Shown in pieces: positions 28,144-35,508 of a stretch of 64,000 nucleotides of DNA. The stretch's first letter is position 1, and every line of letters starts with the position of its first letter. Under the pieces are notes generated by a model. That model was not told where the DNA came from and did not search any database. It saw nothing but the letters and a program-made list of their open reading frames with translations. This DNA is from Sciscionella marina DSM 45152 (GTDB lineage: Bacteria > Actinomycetota > Actinomycetes > Mycobacteriales > Pseudonocardiaceae), in contig NZ_KB905383.1 in NCBI RefSeq assembly GCF_000379465.1, positions 62,180 to 126,179 of the forward strand, in the 5' to 3' direction. Position numbers and translations under genes: made by a program.

Positions 28144-28171
28144 TGGGGACAACCGCCGCCGCTGTGGACAA
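28144..28171. promoter_or_regulatory. DnaA boxes upstream of the DUF2020 lipoprotein gene
   Basis: TGGGGACAA (28144-28152, one mismatch) and TGTGGACAA (28163-28171, perfect) lie in the same orientation 60-90 bp before the ATG at 28232. They could make this gene responsive to DnaA or titrate DnaA. Confidence 0.5.
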
Positions 28172-28231
28172 CCACGCAGACAGTCGGGGGAGGAGTTCGC
28201 ACGGTGGGTGGCGTCCTTATCATCGCGGGTC

Positions 28232-28762
28232 ATGAGGATCGGGATGGCCGTGATGATCGTGCTCGTGGGCGGGGTGGTCGCGGGATGTGGTCAGCCGGGC
28301 GGCACGGGGCAGGCGCCGCCGAGCACGCGGACTGTGACGGCGCCCGCGGCGCAGCCACCGCCACCGGTACATCCGGAGCGCACGGCAGCTTGTCCTTATC
28401 TGCGCAAGGAATCCGCCCAGGAGGTGAACGGTCAGCATGTGGGGCAGGTGCGGATCTCGGCGGACAAGTCGGCGCCGACCTGCTTCTTCTACCGTCCGAG
28501 CGGCGGGCTGCAGCTGACGGTGCGGCCGTATAAGGGAGACAGCGGAACGGCGCATGCCTTGGTGGATCAGGCGGCGCCGGTGCGGACTTCGGCGAAGGCG
28601 ACGGAGCCGGCCGGGTGGAGCGGAGGCTCGCAGCCGACGGATTCCGGGGCGGTTTACGCGGTCGCGAAAGGTGATGCCGCGGTCGTGGTGACCACGAATC
28701 AGCGGCAGACGATCAAGGCGAAAGAGGCCGCGGAGCAGACGATCACGGCCCTGGGCTGGTAG
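28232..28762 (+). CDS. DUF2020 family secreted lipoprotein
   Basis: A 176-residue protein with a type II signal peptide (RIGMAVMIVLVGGVVAGCGQ, lipobox VAGC, Cys at about residue 19) and a Pro/Thr-rich linker. The DUF2020-like domain follows: ACPYLRKESAQEVNGQHVGQ, APTCFFYRPSGGLQLTVRPY and AVVVTTNQRQTIKAKEAAEQ. Paired cysteines in CPYL and CFFY may form a disulphide outside the membrane. The function is unknown. It ends in a bidirectional hairpin shared with the convergent gene. Confidence 0.82.
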   Translation: MRIGMAVMIVLVGGVVAGCGQPGGTGQAPPSTRTVTAPAAQPPPPVHPERTAACPYLRKESAQEVNGQHVGQVRISADKSAPTCFFYRPSGGLQLTVRPYKGDSGTAHALVDQAAPVRTSAKATEPAGWSGGSQPTDSGAVYAVAKGDAAVVVTTNQRQTIKAKEAAEQTITALGW

Positions 28763-28786
28763 GTGGCGCGCTCGCGCCACCTACCA
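28757..28786. terminator. Bidirectional terminator hairpin
   Basis: TGGTAGGTGGCG and CGCCACCTACCA pair perfectly around CGCTCG. It contains the TAG stop of the lipoprotein gene and lies eight bases from the stop of the convergent gene at 28794. It is unrelated in sequence to repeats R1-R11, though it likewise holds a stop codon in its stem. Confidence 0.75.
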
Positions 28787-28793
28787 GGAGGGG

Positions 28794-29591
28794 TCAGTTT
28801 TCTTTCTTGGGCGCGGTGGCGTTGCCGTTGCGCAGCGCGTGCTGCCCGCTCGGCTCGTCCTGACCGGTGGCCGACTTGGTCTCGTCCGACTTCGATTCAG
28901 ACTTGCCCTCGGTCTTCGGGGCCGACTTCGCTTGTTCGGCGGAGTCCTGGCTCGGCTTGGCCGGGGCGGGCTTGCTCGCGTTCGGCTGCGGGGACGGAAC
29001 CGGGGTCGGTTTGCTCGCCGGCAGGTCCTGGTCGAGCGCGACCTGCTGCGCGGACCGGGCCCGCACGGCGTAGGTGACGCCGGCGCCGACCACGGCGAGC
29101 CCGACGACCAACGGCCAACGGCGACGCTTGCCTTCCTTCTTGGCCGATTTAGCCGACTTCTTCTCCGCCTTGGCCGCCTTCTTGTCGAGCTTCGCGTTCA
29201 GCTTCTTCTCGACCTTCGTGGCGACCTCACCGGCGACCTGTTCGACCTGCTTGCCCTTCTTCGCGAGCTTCGTCGCGGTCTTGTCGGCCTTCCGCTTCGC
29301 CTTCTTCTCGGCCTTTGTCAACGTGGCTTCGGCCTTTTTGCCCACGTGGTTCGCCTCCTTGGTGGCCTGTTTGCGTGTCCGCTCGCCCGCGCGGGCGAGC
29401 AAGTCCTGTGTCCTGCGGGTGGTCGCGACGAGTTCCTCGCGTGCGAATTCCGCACCCGCCGTGACCGTATCGGATAATTGCGCCGGGTCGAGCCCATGCT
29501 CGGCGAGTTTCCGCTCGGCGCGCTTCGCATTTTTCCGCACCGCGCCAATACCGGATTCGAGCGTCTTGCTCGCTTCTCCCACCGCGTTCAC
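28794..29591 (-). CDS. Lys/Ala-rich coiled-coil membrane protein in the CwsA position
   Basis: A 265-residue protein. Residues ~1-155 are strongly charged and alpha-helical (repeated AEKKAKRKADK, AKKGKQVEQVAGEVA, KKAAKAEKKSAKSAKKEGK). One membrane helix follows (RWPLVVGLAVVGAGVTYAV, ~residues 158-177), then a Pro/Ser/Lys-rich tail. In mycobacteria the gene divergent from ppiA in this neighbourhood is cwsA, a division/cell-wall protein that works with CrgA. Position and one-helix topology suggest an analogue; sequence similarity cannot be judged here. The size is much larger than mycobacterial CwsA. Confidence 0.65.
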   Translation of the reverse strand: MNAVGEASKTLESGIGAVRKNAKRAERKLAEHGLDPAQLSDTVTAGAEFAREELVATTRRTQDLLARAGERTRKQATKEANHVGKKAEATLTKAEKKAKRKADKTATKLAKKGKQVEQVAGEVATKVEKKLNAKLDKKAAKAEKKSAKSAKKEGKRRRWPLVVGLAVVGAGVTYAVRARSAQQVALDQDLPASKPTPVPSPQPNASKPAPAKPSQDSAEQAKSAPKTEGKSESKSDETKSATGQDEPSGQHALRNGNATAPKKEN

Positions 29592-29752
29592 CTCATCCGA
29601 ACTCGGGCGAAGCCGGTGTCCGCACCGCCTCCGCTGCTTACTTCATACACCTGAGCGGCTCATTCTGCCGTAAGAAAGGCCGGATACGCGCGCTGACCAG
29701 CGGCTATCCCCCGCGCGGGTCGGATTCGTCGGGGAATGGCAGGATATGCGGC

Positions 29753-30307
29753 GTGGCAGACAGCAATGAATCGCTTGTCGGAGTGAACGTGACCGCGACG
29801 CTGCACACCTCGCTTGGGTCCATTCGGGTGAATCTCTACCCCGATCAGGCACCGAAGACGGTGGCGAACTTCGTCGGTCTCGCCGAGGGCACACGCGAAT
29901 ACACCCAACCGAACGCCAAGGGCGGCAGCTCCGGACCGTTCTTCGACGGTTCGATCTTCCACCGGGTCATCGAAGGCTTCATGATCCAGGGAGGAGATCC
30001 GACCGGCACCGGCCGAGGCGGGCCCGGCTACCAGTTCGACGACGAGTTCCACCCGGAACTGCAGTTCGACCGGCCGTACCTGCTCGCCATGGCGAACGCG
30101 GGACCGGGCACGAACGGCTCGCAGTTCTTCATCACGGTCTCGCCGACCGGGCACCTGAACTTCAAGCACACCATCTTCGGTGAGGTGGCCGACCAGGAGT
30201 CGCGCAACGTCGTGGACGCGATCGGGACCACCACGACCGGACCAGGCGACCGCCCGGTGAACGATGTGGTGATCGAGCGCGTCGAGATCGAGCGCGGCGA
30301 GGGCTGA
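29753..30307 (+). CDS. ppiA: Peptidyl-prolyl cis-trans isomerase, cyclophilin type
   Basis: A 184-residue cytoplasmic cyclophilin. It carries FFDGSIFHRVIEGFMIQGGDPTGTGRGGPGY (with the catalytic Arg in FHRV), LLAMANAGPGTNGSQFFIT and LNFKHTIFGEVA. No signal peptide is visible. The GTG start at 29753 precedes ADSNESLVGVN. It is the conserved neighbour of the rhomboid and crgA genes near actinobacterial origins. Confidence 0.95.
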   Translation: MADSNESLVGVNVTATLHTSLGSIRVNLYPDQAPKTVANFVGLAEGTREYTQPNAKGGSSGPFFDGSIFHRVIEGFMIQGGDPTGTGRGGPGYQFDDEFHPELQFDRPYLLAMANAGPGTNGSQFFITVSPTGHLNFKHTIFGEVADQESRNVVDAIGTTTTGPGDRPVNDVVIERVEIERGEG

Positions 30308-30308
30308 C

Positions 30309-31223
30309 TTGAGCTATCCCCAGGGTGAGCCAGACGCGCGCGGCCAGCCTGTGTGCGTACGGCACCCTGGGCGGCCGACGCAGCTGTCCTGCACTCGCTG
30401 CGGTCGGCCGGCCTGTCCGGAGTGCCTTCGCGAGGCCGCGGTCGGCTACCAGTGCGTCGACTGCGTACACCAGGCGGCCGGGATCGTGCGCACCCCGACC
30501 ACCGTCGCCGGGGCACCGATCCGAAGAGGACCGCCGGTCGTCACGTTCGTGCTGATCGCGGTGAACGTACTGATGTACGTGATCACCGCATATCAGTCAC
30601 AGAGCGTCATGCAGAATACGCGGACGCCGCTGTTCGTTCAGCTCGACCTGTTCCCCGCCTACGTCGCAGCCCATGGCGAATGGTGGCGGCTGCTCACGTC
30701 CGGATTCCTGCACTTCGGACTGCTGCACATCGTGCTGAACATGGTGTCGCTGTACATCATCGGGCGCGAGGTCGAGGTCGTGCTCGGCCGGATCCGGTTC
30801 ACCGCTCTGTATTTCACCGCGCTACTCGGCGGCGGGGTCGCGGCCTTCCTGCTCTCCCCGGTGGACACGCAGGTCGCCGGGGCGTCCGGGGCCGTGTTCG
30901 GGCTCATGGGCGCGCTGCTCGTCGCGGTCGTGCGGCTCAAACTCGACCCGAAGTCGGTCCTGTTCGTCATCGTGCTGAACCTGGTCATCTCGTTCCAGGT
31001 CACCGGCATCTCCTGGCAGGGCCACGTCGGCGGGCTGATCATCGGCGCGCTCACCATGGCCGCGATGGTCTACGCGCCCGCAAAGCGCCGGACCGTCGTT
31101 CAGATCGGCACCATCATCGTCATTCTCGCGGTACTCGTGCTCATCTGCGTCCTGCGCACATCTGCCCTCTCCGAGGTCACGATCTGCAACCAGGCGCAGT
31201 GGCTCTGCACCACGGGCAGCTAG
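30309..31223 (+). CDS. Rhomboid family intramembrane serine protease
   Basis: A 304-residue protein. The N-terminal Cys/His-rich segment (VCVRHPGRPTQLSCTRCGRPACPECLREAAVG) is a B-box-like zinc-binding module found on actinobacterial rhomboids. Six or more membrane helices follow. The catalytic Ser lies in GASGAVFGLMGALL and the His in GHVGGLIIGAL; the L1 region has WWRLLTSGFLHFGLLHIVLNM. The TTG start lies one base after the ppiA stop, so the two are coupled. The substrate is unknown. Confidence 0.93.
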   Translation: MSYPQGEPDARGQPVCVRHPGRPTQLSCTRCGRPACPECLREAAVGYQCVDCVHQAAGIVRTPTTVAGAPIRRGPPVVTFVLIAVNVLMYVITAYQSQSVMQNTRTPLFVQLDLFPAYVAAHGEWWRLLTSGFLHFGLLHIVLNMVSLYIIGREVEVVLGRIRFTALYFTALLGGGVAAFLLSPVDTQVAGASGAVFGLMGALLVAVVRLKLDPKSVLFVIVLNLVISFQVTGISWQGHVGGLIIGALTMAAMVYAPAKRRTVVQIGTIIVILAVLVLICVLRTSALSEVTICNQAQWLCTTGS

Positions 31224-31242
31224 CGAATCCAGGCGGGCAACC

Positions 31243-31307
31243 CTCGTGTGTGGTTGTGTTGGCCAGAACCAACACAACCACACACGAGCGCATGTTTGGC
31301 CTGGTCA
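31243..31307. repeat. Palindromic repeat R4 (rhomboid/PH convergent)
   Basis: The inner stem CTCGTGTGTGGTTGTGTTGG pairs with CCAACACAACCACACACGAG around CCAGAA. Relative to the consensus, GTGCGTGG became GTGTGTGG and its partner CCACGCAC became CCACACAC, a compensated change. The right side runs on through TGTTTGGCCTGGTCA; the final TCA is the stop of the minus-strand PH gene. Confidence 0.9.
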
Positions 31308-31763
31308 GGATGCACGCAGTGCGGCGAGCTGCCGGTGCACCTCGTCCGGCTCGGTGCCCAGGTCGAAGCGGCCGAGCAGGAGGAGCCGTTCTTCACCGTG
31401 CGTGTCGATTCCGTCGAGCTCGAGCAGCTGACCGGTCCGCCCGAGCCGATGCGTGGACCGCAGCCCGACCCGCACCTGGCCGTGGTCGAGGCGATAGGTG
31501 TGCAGGGTTCCCCGGACGGTGATGCCGGACGGGTCCGCGCGCAGCCGCGGACGCGCGCGCAGCCAGTGCACCGTGTAGGCGGCGAACACGATCGCGGCGA
31601 GGCTCCAGAAGACCACTCCGGCGCGTGCCGAGCTGAGCACCGCGCCCGACACGGACAACGCCATGGCCAGGACCGAGACGACGACCGCGCCGACCGGAGT
31701 TGTCCACGAGGTTCTGGTGCCATGTGGATGAATCGGAGAGTTATCCACAGACGATGTCCACAC
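31305..31763 (-). CDS. PH (pleckstrin-like) domain membrane protein
   Basis: A 152-residue protein with two hydrophobic helices (VGAVVVSVLAMALSVSGAVL and VVFWSLAAIVFAAYTVHWL), then a PH-like beta domain (RLRADPSGITVRGTLHTYRL, GLRSTHRLGRTGQLLELDGI, EERLLLLGRFDLGTEPDEV). It corresponds in position to mycobacterial Rv0010c. The upstream region and first codons contain several DnaA boxes. Start codon ATG 31763. Confidence 0.85.
   Translation of the reverse strand: MWTSSVDNSPIHPHGTRTSWTTPVGAVVVSVLAMALSVSGAVLSSARAGVVFWSLAAIVFAAYTVHWLRARPRLRADPSGITVRGTLHTYRLDHGQVRVGLRSTHRLGRTGQLLELDGIDTHGEERLLLLGRFDLGTEPDEVHRQLAALRAS
31700..31762. promoter_or_regulatory. DnaA-box cluster between the PH gene and crgA
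   Basis: Within 63 bp there are TTGTCCACG (31700-31708), TGTGGATGA (31723-31731), TTATCCACA (31741-31749, perfect) and ATGTCCACA (31754-31762). It overlaps the 5' end of the minus-strand PH gene and lies just downstream of crgA. About 18 kb from oriC, it may titrate DnaA or link initiation to division genes. Confidence 0.6.
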
Positions 31764-31797
31764 TGGGGATTGGCTTACAGATATGTGTTTCCGCTGG

Positions 31798-32064
31798 TCA
31801 ACGCCATTTCATCGTCATCAGCAGACCGGCGATCATGAGCGCGAAGCCGATCAGCAAGTTCCACGAGCCGAGGTCGCCGATGAACGTGATCCGGTCGCTG
31901 GCCAGGTAGTAGACGATCATCCAGGCGAGGCCGATGAGGATGAGTCCGAGCATCACGGCGACGTACGCGGGATGCGATGGTCCTACCGCTTTCGCCTTCT
32001 TCGGCGTGTTCTGGGTGGCGGGCGGGGTGTAGACCGCCTTCTTGCGGACCTTTGATTTCGGCAT
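31798..32064 (-). CDS. crgA: Cell-division regulator CrgA
   Basis: An 88-residue protein with a basic N-terminus (PKSKVRKKAVYTPPA) and two membrane helices (AYVAVMLGLILIGLAWMIVYYL and SWNLLIGFALMIAGLLMTM). It matches the family in length and in the terminal MKWR. CrgA sits at the septum and influences FtsZ-dependent division and, in mycobacteria, recruits division and peptidoglycan proteins. Confidence 0.95.
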   Translation of the reverse strand: MPKSKVRKKAVYTPPATQNTPKKAKAVGPSHPAYVAVMLGLILIGLAWMIVYYLASDRITFIGDLGSWNLLIGFALMIAGLLMTMKWR

Positions 32065-32225
32065 CGGAATCCTCGAGCTTCCCTACGACGTCAACGGCGG
32101 GTCACGGCTACTGCGCGACCTCCTGCCTGCCAATACGTTAACGTAACCGAACACCGCTGCGCAGGTCCCCGGTGCGGAGCGCCGCGTGTGGACGCCATTC
32201 AACCGATCGCCACGACGAGGTGTCC

Positions 32226-33092
32226 GTGACACATCGAACCGCTGAACAAGACGGGCGGACGTTCGAGGGGCCACCACGAACTCCGACCCCGCCTGCGCAC
32301 GGGAGCGGTCGTGGGGGCGGTGGCGCGCGGATCCTGCGTGTTCTCGGTGAACTGCTCATCACCCTTGGTGTGATCGTATTGCTGTTCGTGTTCTACGAGG
32401 TCTACGTGACCGACTGGTTCTCGGCGCAAAAGCAACGCCAGGTCACCGAACGACTCGAGCAGCAGTGGCAGAACAACCGGGGCAACGGCCTCGGTCCACT
32501 CGACGGGCAAGCGTTTGCGCGCCTCTACATCCCGGCACTCGGGCCCGACTATCACTTCTCGGTCGTGCAAGGAACCAATGCGAAAGACCTCGAAGCCGGT
32601 CCCGGTCACTATCGGGATACGGCGATGCCGGGGCAGCGCGGCAACTTCGCCGTTGCCGGACACCGGGTCGGGCGCGGTGCTCCGTTCAACGACCTCGACC
32701 TCGTGCAGTCCTGCGATGCGATCGTGGTGGAGACCGCTGATCACTGGTACGTCTACCGCATGCTGCCCGAGACCGGTGAGGTCGGCGGCTGGGCGCAGGG
32801 GCGTGGTGCGCAACCACGGTGCGCGAACTCGCACGTGCAACCGCTCGGCGGTGCCTATCGAGATGTGCACGGCAAGGACATCGTGCAACCGGATCAGGGG
32901 CAGGTGATCGACCCGATCCCCGGACAACCCTCGGACGCCGTGGTCCCGCAAGCACAGGCCTCGCTGATCACGCTGACCACCTGCCACCCGAAGTTCTCCG
33001 CGCGGGAACGACTCATTCTGCACGGTGTGCTGGTCAAGTCGTACGAGAAGAGCGGTGACTCGATGCCGCCGGAGCTCGGAGAGACCAACTGA
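32226..33092 (+). CDS. Class E sortase
   Basis: A 288-residue membrane-anchored transpeptidase. One N-terminal helix (LRVLGELLITLGVIVLLFVFYEV) is followed by an extracellular sortase fold. The catalytic His is in GNFAVAGHRVGRG, the Cys in LITLTTCHPKFS and the Arg in ARERLILHG. Class E sortases attach LAXTG-type proteins to the wall in high-GC Gram-positives. The GTG at 32226 is preferred because GAGG precedes it; GTG 32220 is close by. The stop TGA overlaps the next ATG (TGATG). Confidence 0.9.
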   Translation: MTHRTAEQDGRTFEGPPRTPTPPAHGSGRGGGGARILRVLGELLITLGVIVLLFVFYEVYVTDWFSAQKQRQVTERLEQQWQNNRGNGLGPLDGQAFARLYIPALGPDYHFSVVQGTNAKDLEAGPGHYRDTAMPGQRGNFAVAGHRVGRGAPFNDLDLVQSCDAIVVETADHWYVYRMLPETGEVGGWAQGRGAQPRCANSHVQPLGGAYRDVHGKDIVQPDQGQVIDPIPGQPSDAVVPQAQASLITLTTCHPKFSARERLILHGVLVKSYEKSGDSMPPELGETN

Positions 33093-33247
33093 TGTACGCG
33101 TGGATCTGGCGCCACCTTCCCGGACCGCTCGCCGTCCGGGTGTCGTGCGCCCTCGTGCTCGTGCTCGGGATCATCGCTCTGCTGCTGTTCGTGATCTTCC
33201 CCGCGGTGGATCCGCTGCTCCCGTTCAACGACGTCACGATCGACTGA
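33092..33247 (+). CDS. Small membrane protein between sortase and pabA
   Basis: A 51-residue protein reading MYAWIWRHLPGPLAVRVSCA, then LVLVLGIIALLLFVIFPAVD and PLLPFNDVTID. It has one membrane helix (about residues 15-40) and a short acidic tail. The ATG overlaps the sortase stop, so translation is probably coupled. Proteins of this size and sequence style are conserved at this spot in many actinobacteria, but no function is known. Confidence 0.8.
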   Translation: MYAWIWRHLPGPLAVRVSCALVLVLGIIALLLFVIFPAVDPLLPFNDVTID

Positions 33248-33272
33248 GGGACCGACCCGCTACGGTTGGGCC

Positions 33273-33911
33273 ATGCGAGTACTCGTCGTCGACAACTACG
33301 ACAGCTTCGTCTACAACCTCGTGCAGTACCTCGCCCAGCTGCGAGTACGGCCCGAGGTCTGGCGCAACGACGCGATCGGCGCCGAGGCGGCTGGGCAGTT
33401 CGACGCGGTGCTGCTCTCCCCGGGCCCTGGCACCCCGGAACGGGCCGGGGTCTGCATCGACATGGTGCACGCCTGCGCCGAATCCGGGACCCCGCTGCTC
33501 GGCGTGTGCCTCGGGCACCAAGCGCTCGGCGTCGCGTACGGGGCCACCGTGGATCGGGCCGACGAGCTCATGCACGGCAAGACCAGCCAGGTGCACCACG
33601 CCGGCCACGGGGTGCTCGCCGGGTTGCCGGATCCGTTCACCGCGACCAGGTATCACTCGCTGACCGTGCTCCCGCAGACCATGCCCGCCGAGTTCGAGGT
33701 CACCGCGCTCACCGAAGGCGGCGTCGTCATGGGGATGCGCCACCGCGAGGCGCCGCTCGAAGGGGTGCAGTTCCACCCCGAATCCGTGCTGACCGACGGC
33801 GGGCACCGGATGCTGGCGAACTGGTTGCGGCAGGCCGGCTTCGAGGTGCCCGCCCCACTCGTCGACGAGCTCGAGCAGGACATGCGCTCGCTCGCGCAAC
33901 AAGCGGGCTGA
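33273..33911 (+). CDS. pabA: Glutamine amidotransferase, anthranilate/aminodeoxychorismate synthase component II
   Basis: A 212-residue class I glutaminase that supplies ammonia for folate and/or tryptophan precursors. It carries VVDNYDSFVYNLVQYLAQL, LLSPGPGTPERAG, nucleophile Cys in LLGVCLGHQALGVAYGA, and His/Glu in GVQFHPESVLTDGG. In related genomes this gene is called trpG or pabA and is followed by pknB. Here it faces a convergent rRNA methylase, so the usual kinase operon is missing. Its stop codon lies in a degenerate palindromic repeat. Confidence 0.93.
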   Translation: MRVLVVDNYDSFVYNLVQYLAQLRVRPEVWRNDAIGAEAAGQFDAVLLSPGPGTPERAGVCIDMVHACAESGTPLLGVCLGHQALGVAYGATVDRADELMHGKTSQVHHAGHGVLAGLPDPFTATRYHSLTVLPQTMPAEFEVTALTEGGVVMGMRHREAPLEGVQFHPESVLTDGGHRMLANWLRQAGFEVPAPLVDELEQDMRSLAQQAG

Positions 33912-33951
33912 ACAGGTCGAACAGGGCACAAGCACGTCGTGCTCGGAGTCA
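33909..33951. repeat. Palindromic repeat R5, degenerate (pabA/rRNA methylase convergent)
   Basis: The outer ends TGAACAGG and TCACCAGG resemble TGACCAGG/CCTGGTCA and supply the stop codons of both flanking genes. The centre is shortened to an AGCACG-T-CGTGCT hairpin; the usual GTGTTGG-TTAGAA core is absent. I read it as a relative that lost its core by deletion. Confidence 0.5.
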
Positions 33952-34602
33952 CCAGGCTTCGGACAGATCCGCGTGCTGGCGGATCCAGGTGTGCATGACG
34001 ATGCCCGCGGCGACCCCGGCGTTGATGGAGCGGGTGGAACCGAACTGGGCGATGGACACGCACATCTGCGCGTGTTCGCGTGCGGCCGCGGAGAGTCCGG
34101 GCCCTTCCTGGCCGAACAGGAGGATCGCGGCTCGGGGGAGTTCGGTCTGTTCGATCCGGGTGGAACCGGGGGTGTTGTCCACGCCGACGATGCTGAGTCC
34201 GTGTTCGCGGGCGTATTCGCCGAGCGCCCCGGCGTCCGGTTGGTGGAACACGTGCTGGTAACGATCGGTGACCATGGCGCCGCGCCGATTCCAGCGTTTC
34301 CGGCCGACGATGTGCACCGCTTCGGCGAGGAAAGCGTTTGCGGTACGGACCACGGTGCCGATGTTCGCGTCGTGCTGGAAGTTCTCGATCGCCACGTGAA
34401 AGGGGTTCCGCCGGGTGTCGAGATCGGCGACGATCGCTTCCCGGGACCAGTACCGGTAGCGATCGACGACGTTGCGCCGATCGCCCTCGGCGAGCAGTTG
34501 CGGATCGTAGTGTTCGCCTTCGGGGAGGCGACCGGTCCAGGGGCCGACCCCGACTTGTTCGGCGGCCCACTCGGTCGGCCCTGGGGTGGGAACCTCGCTC
34601 AC
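33949..34602 (-). CDS. TrmH/SpoU family RNA 2'-O-methyltransferase
   Basis: A 217-residue SPOUT methyltransferase. It has HVAIENFQHDANIGTVVRTANAF (motif 1 with Asn/Arg), ILLFGQEGPGLSAAARE (motif 2) and FGSTRSINAGVAAGIVMHTW (motif 3), giving the deep-trefoil SAM site. The target (tRNA or 23S rRNA) cannot be settled. GTG 34602 was chosen because the longer frame would run into lemA. It lies 10 bp downstream of lemA and converges on pabA. Confidence 0.88.
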   Translation of the reverse strand: MSEVPTPGPTEWAAEQVGVGPWTGRLPEGEHYDPQLLAEGDRRNVVDRYRYWSREAIVADLDTRRNPFHVAIENFQHDANIGTVVRTANAFLAEAVHIVGRKRWNRRGAMVTDRYQHVFHQPDAGALGEYAREHGLSIVGVDNTPGSTRIEQTELPRAAILLFGQEGPGLSAAAREHAQMCVSIAQFGSTRSINAGVAAGIVMHTWIRQHADLSEAW

Positions 34603-34612
34603 CTGATCGCGA

Positions 34613-35455
34613 TCAACCACGCCACTGCTGGCCGTACCCGGGCTGGCCTTGTTGTGGGTACTGACCCTGCTGCGGATATTGCTGCTGCGGATACGGCTGT
34701 CCGGGACCGGGGCCATAGGGCTGCGGCGGGGCCTGCGGCGGAGGCTGTTGCTGGGGCGCTGGCTGTCGCGGCCCACCCGGAAGCTGCTGGGGCATCGGCT
34801 GCTGCGGCATCCCCTGCGGCGCGCCGTACTGCTGCTGTGGTCCGCCGAACTGCGGCTGCGGCGGACCGTTCAGGTCGTCGAACATTCCGCGCATATTGGG
34901 CGCCTGGCGCACCACCGGGTCGTCGACCTGGAAGTAGTCGGCCTTCTGGTAGCCGCCGGACATGAGGCTGGTCGGGAAGGTGCCGAACCGCTCGTTGTAG
35001 GTCTTCACGTTGCCGTTGTAGAAGCGCCTGCCCGCGGCGATCCGGTCCTCGCATTCGACCATCTGGTCCTGCAGCTGGCGGAAATCGGCGTTGGCCTTGA
35101 GGTCCGGGTAGTTCTCGCTGATCTGGAAGAAGTGGTTGAGCGCGCCGTTGAGCTGCTGCTCGGCCTGGCTCTGCATGGTCGGGCCCTGGCCGCGAGTGGC
35201 GATCGCGGCCGAACGAGCCTGCACGACCTGGGTGAGCGTCTGCTGCTCGAAGCGGGCGGAGGCCTTGACCGTCTCGACGAGGTTGCCGATCAGGGTGTGC
35301 CTACGTTCGAGTTCGACGTCGATCTGGCGCCATGACTCACGGACGGTCTCGTTCAGCCGTACGAACTTGTTCTTCATGCTGATCAGCCAGATGGCGATGA
35401 TCAGCAACAACACGACGACCGCGGCGATAATGCCGATTACTGCACCAGTGCTCAC
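34613..35455 (-). CDS. lemA: LemA family protein with long Pro/Gln/Gly-rich tail
   Basis: A 280-residue protein. One N-terminal membrane helix (AVIGIIAAVVVLLLIIAIWL) leads to the helical LemA domain (FVRLNETVRESWRQIDVELERRHTLIGNLVETV, NPDL-like NYPDLKANADFRQLQDQM, RRFYNGNVKTYNERFGTFP). From about residue 190 to the end it is almost only Pro, Gln, Gly and Tyr (PQQQYPQQGQYPQQG repeats). Such tails are disordered and may mediate assembly. The function of LemA proteins is not well defined. Confidence 0.9.
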   Translation of the reverse strand: MSTGAVIGIIAAVVVLLLIIAIWLISMKNKFVRLNETVRESWRQIDVELERRHTLIGNLVETVKASARFEQQTLTQVVQARSAAIATRGQGPTMQSQAEQQLNGALNHFFQISENYPDLKANADFRQLQDQMVECEDRIAAGRRFYNGNVKTYNERFGTFPTSLMSGGYQKADYFQVDDPVVRQAPNMRGMFDDLNGPPQPQFGGPQQQYGAPQGMPQQPMPQQLPGGPRQPAPQQQPPPQAPPQPYGPGPGQPYPQQQYPQQGQYPQQGQPGYGQQWRG

Positions 35456-35508
35456 GATTGGGCAGGCTACCGGTAAGGACCGCTGTGCGGGTGCCGAGTG
35501 CGCGTTTT

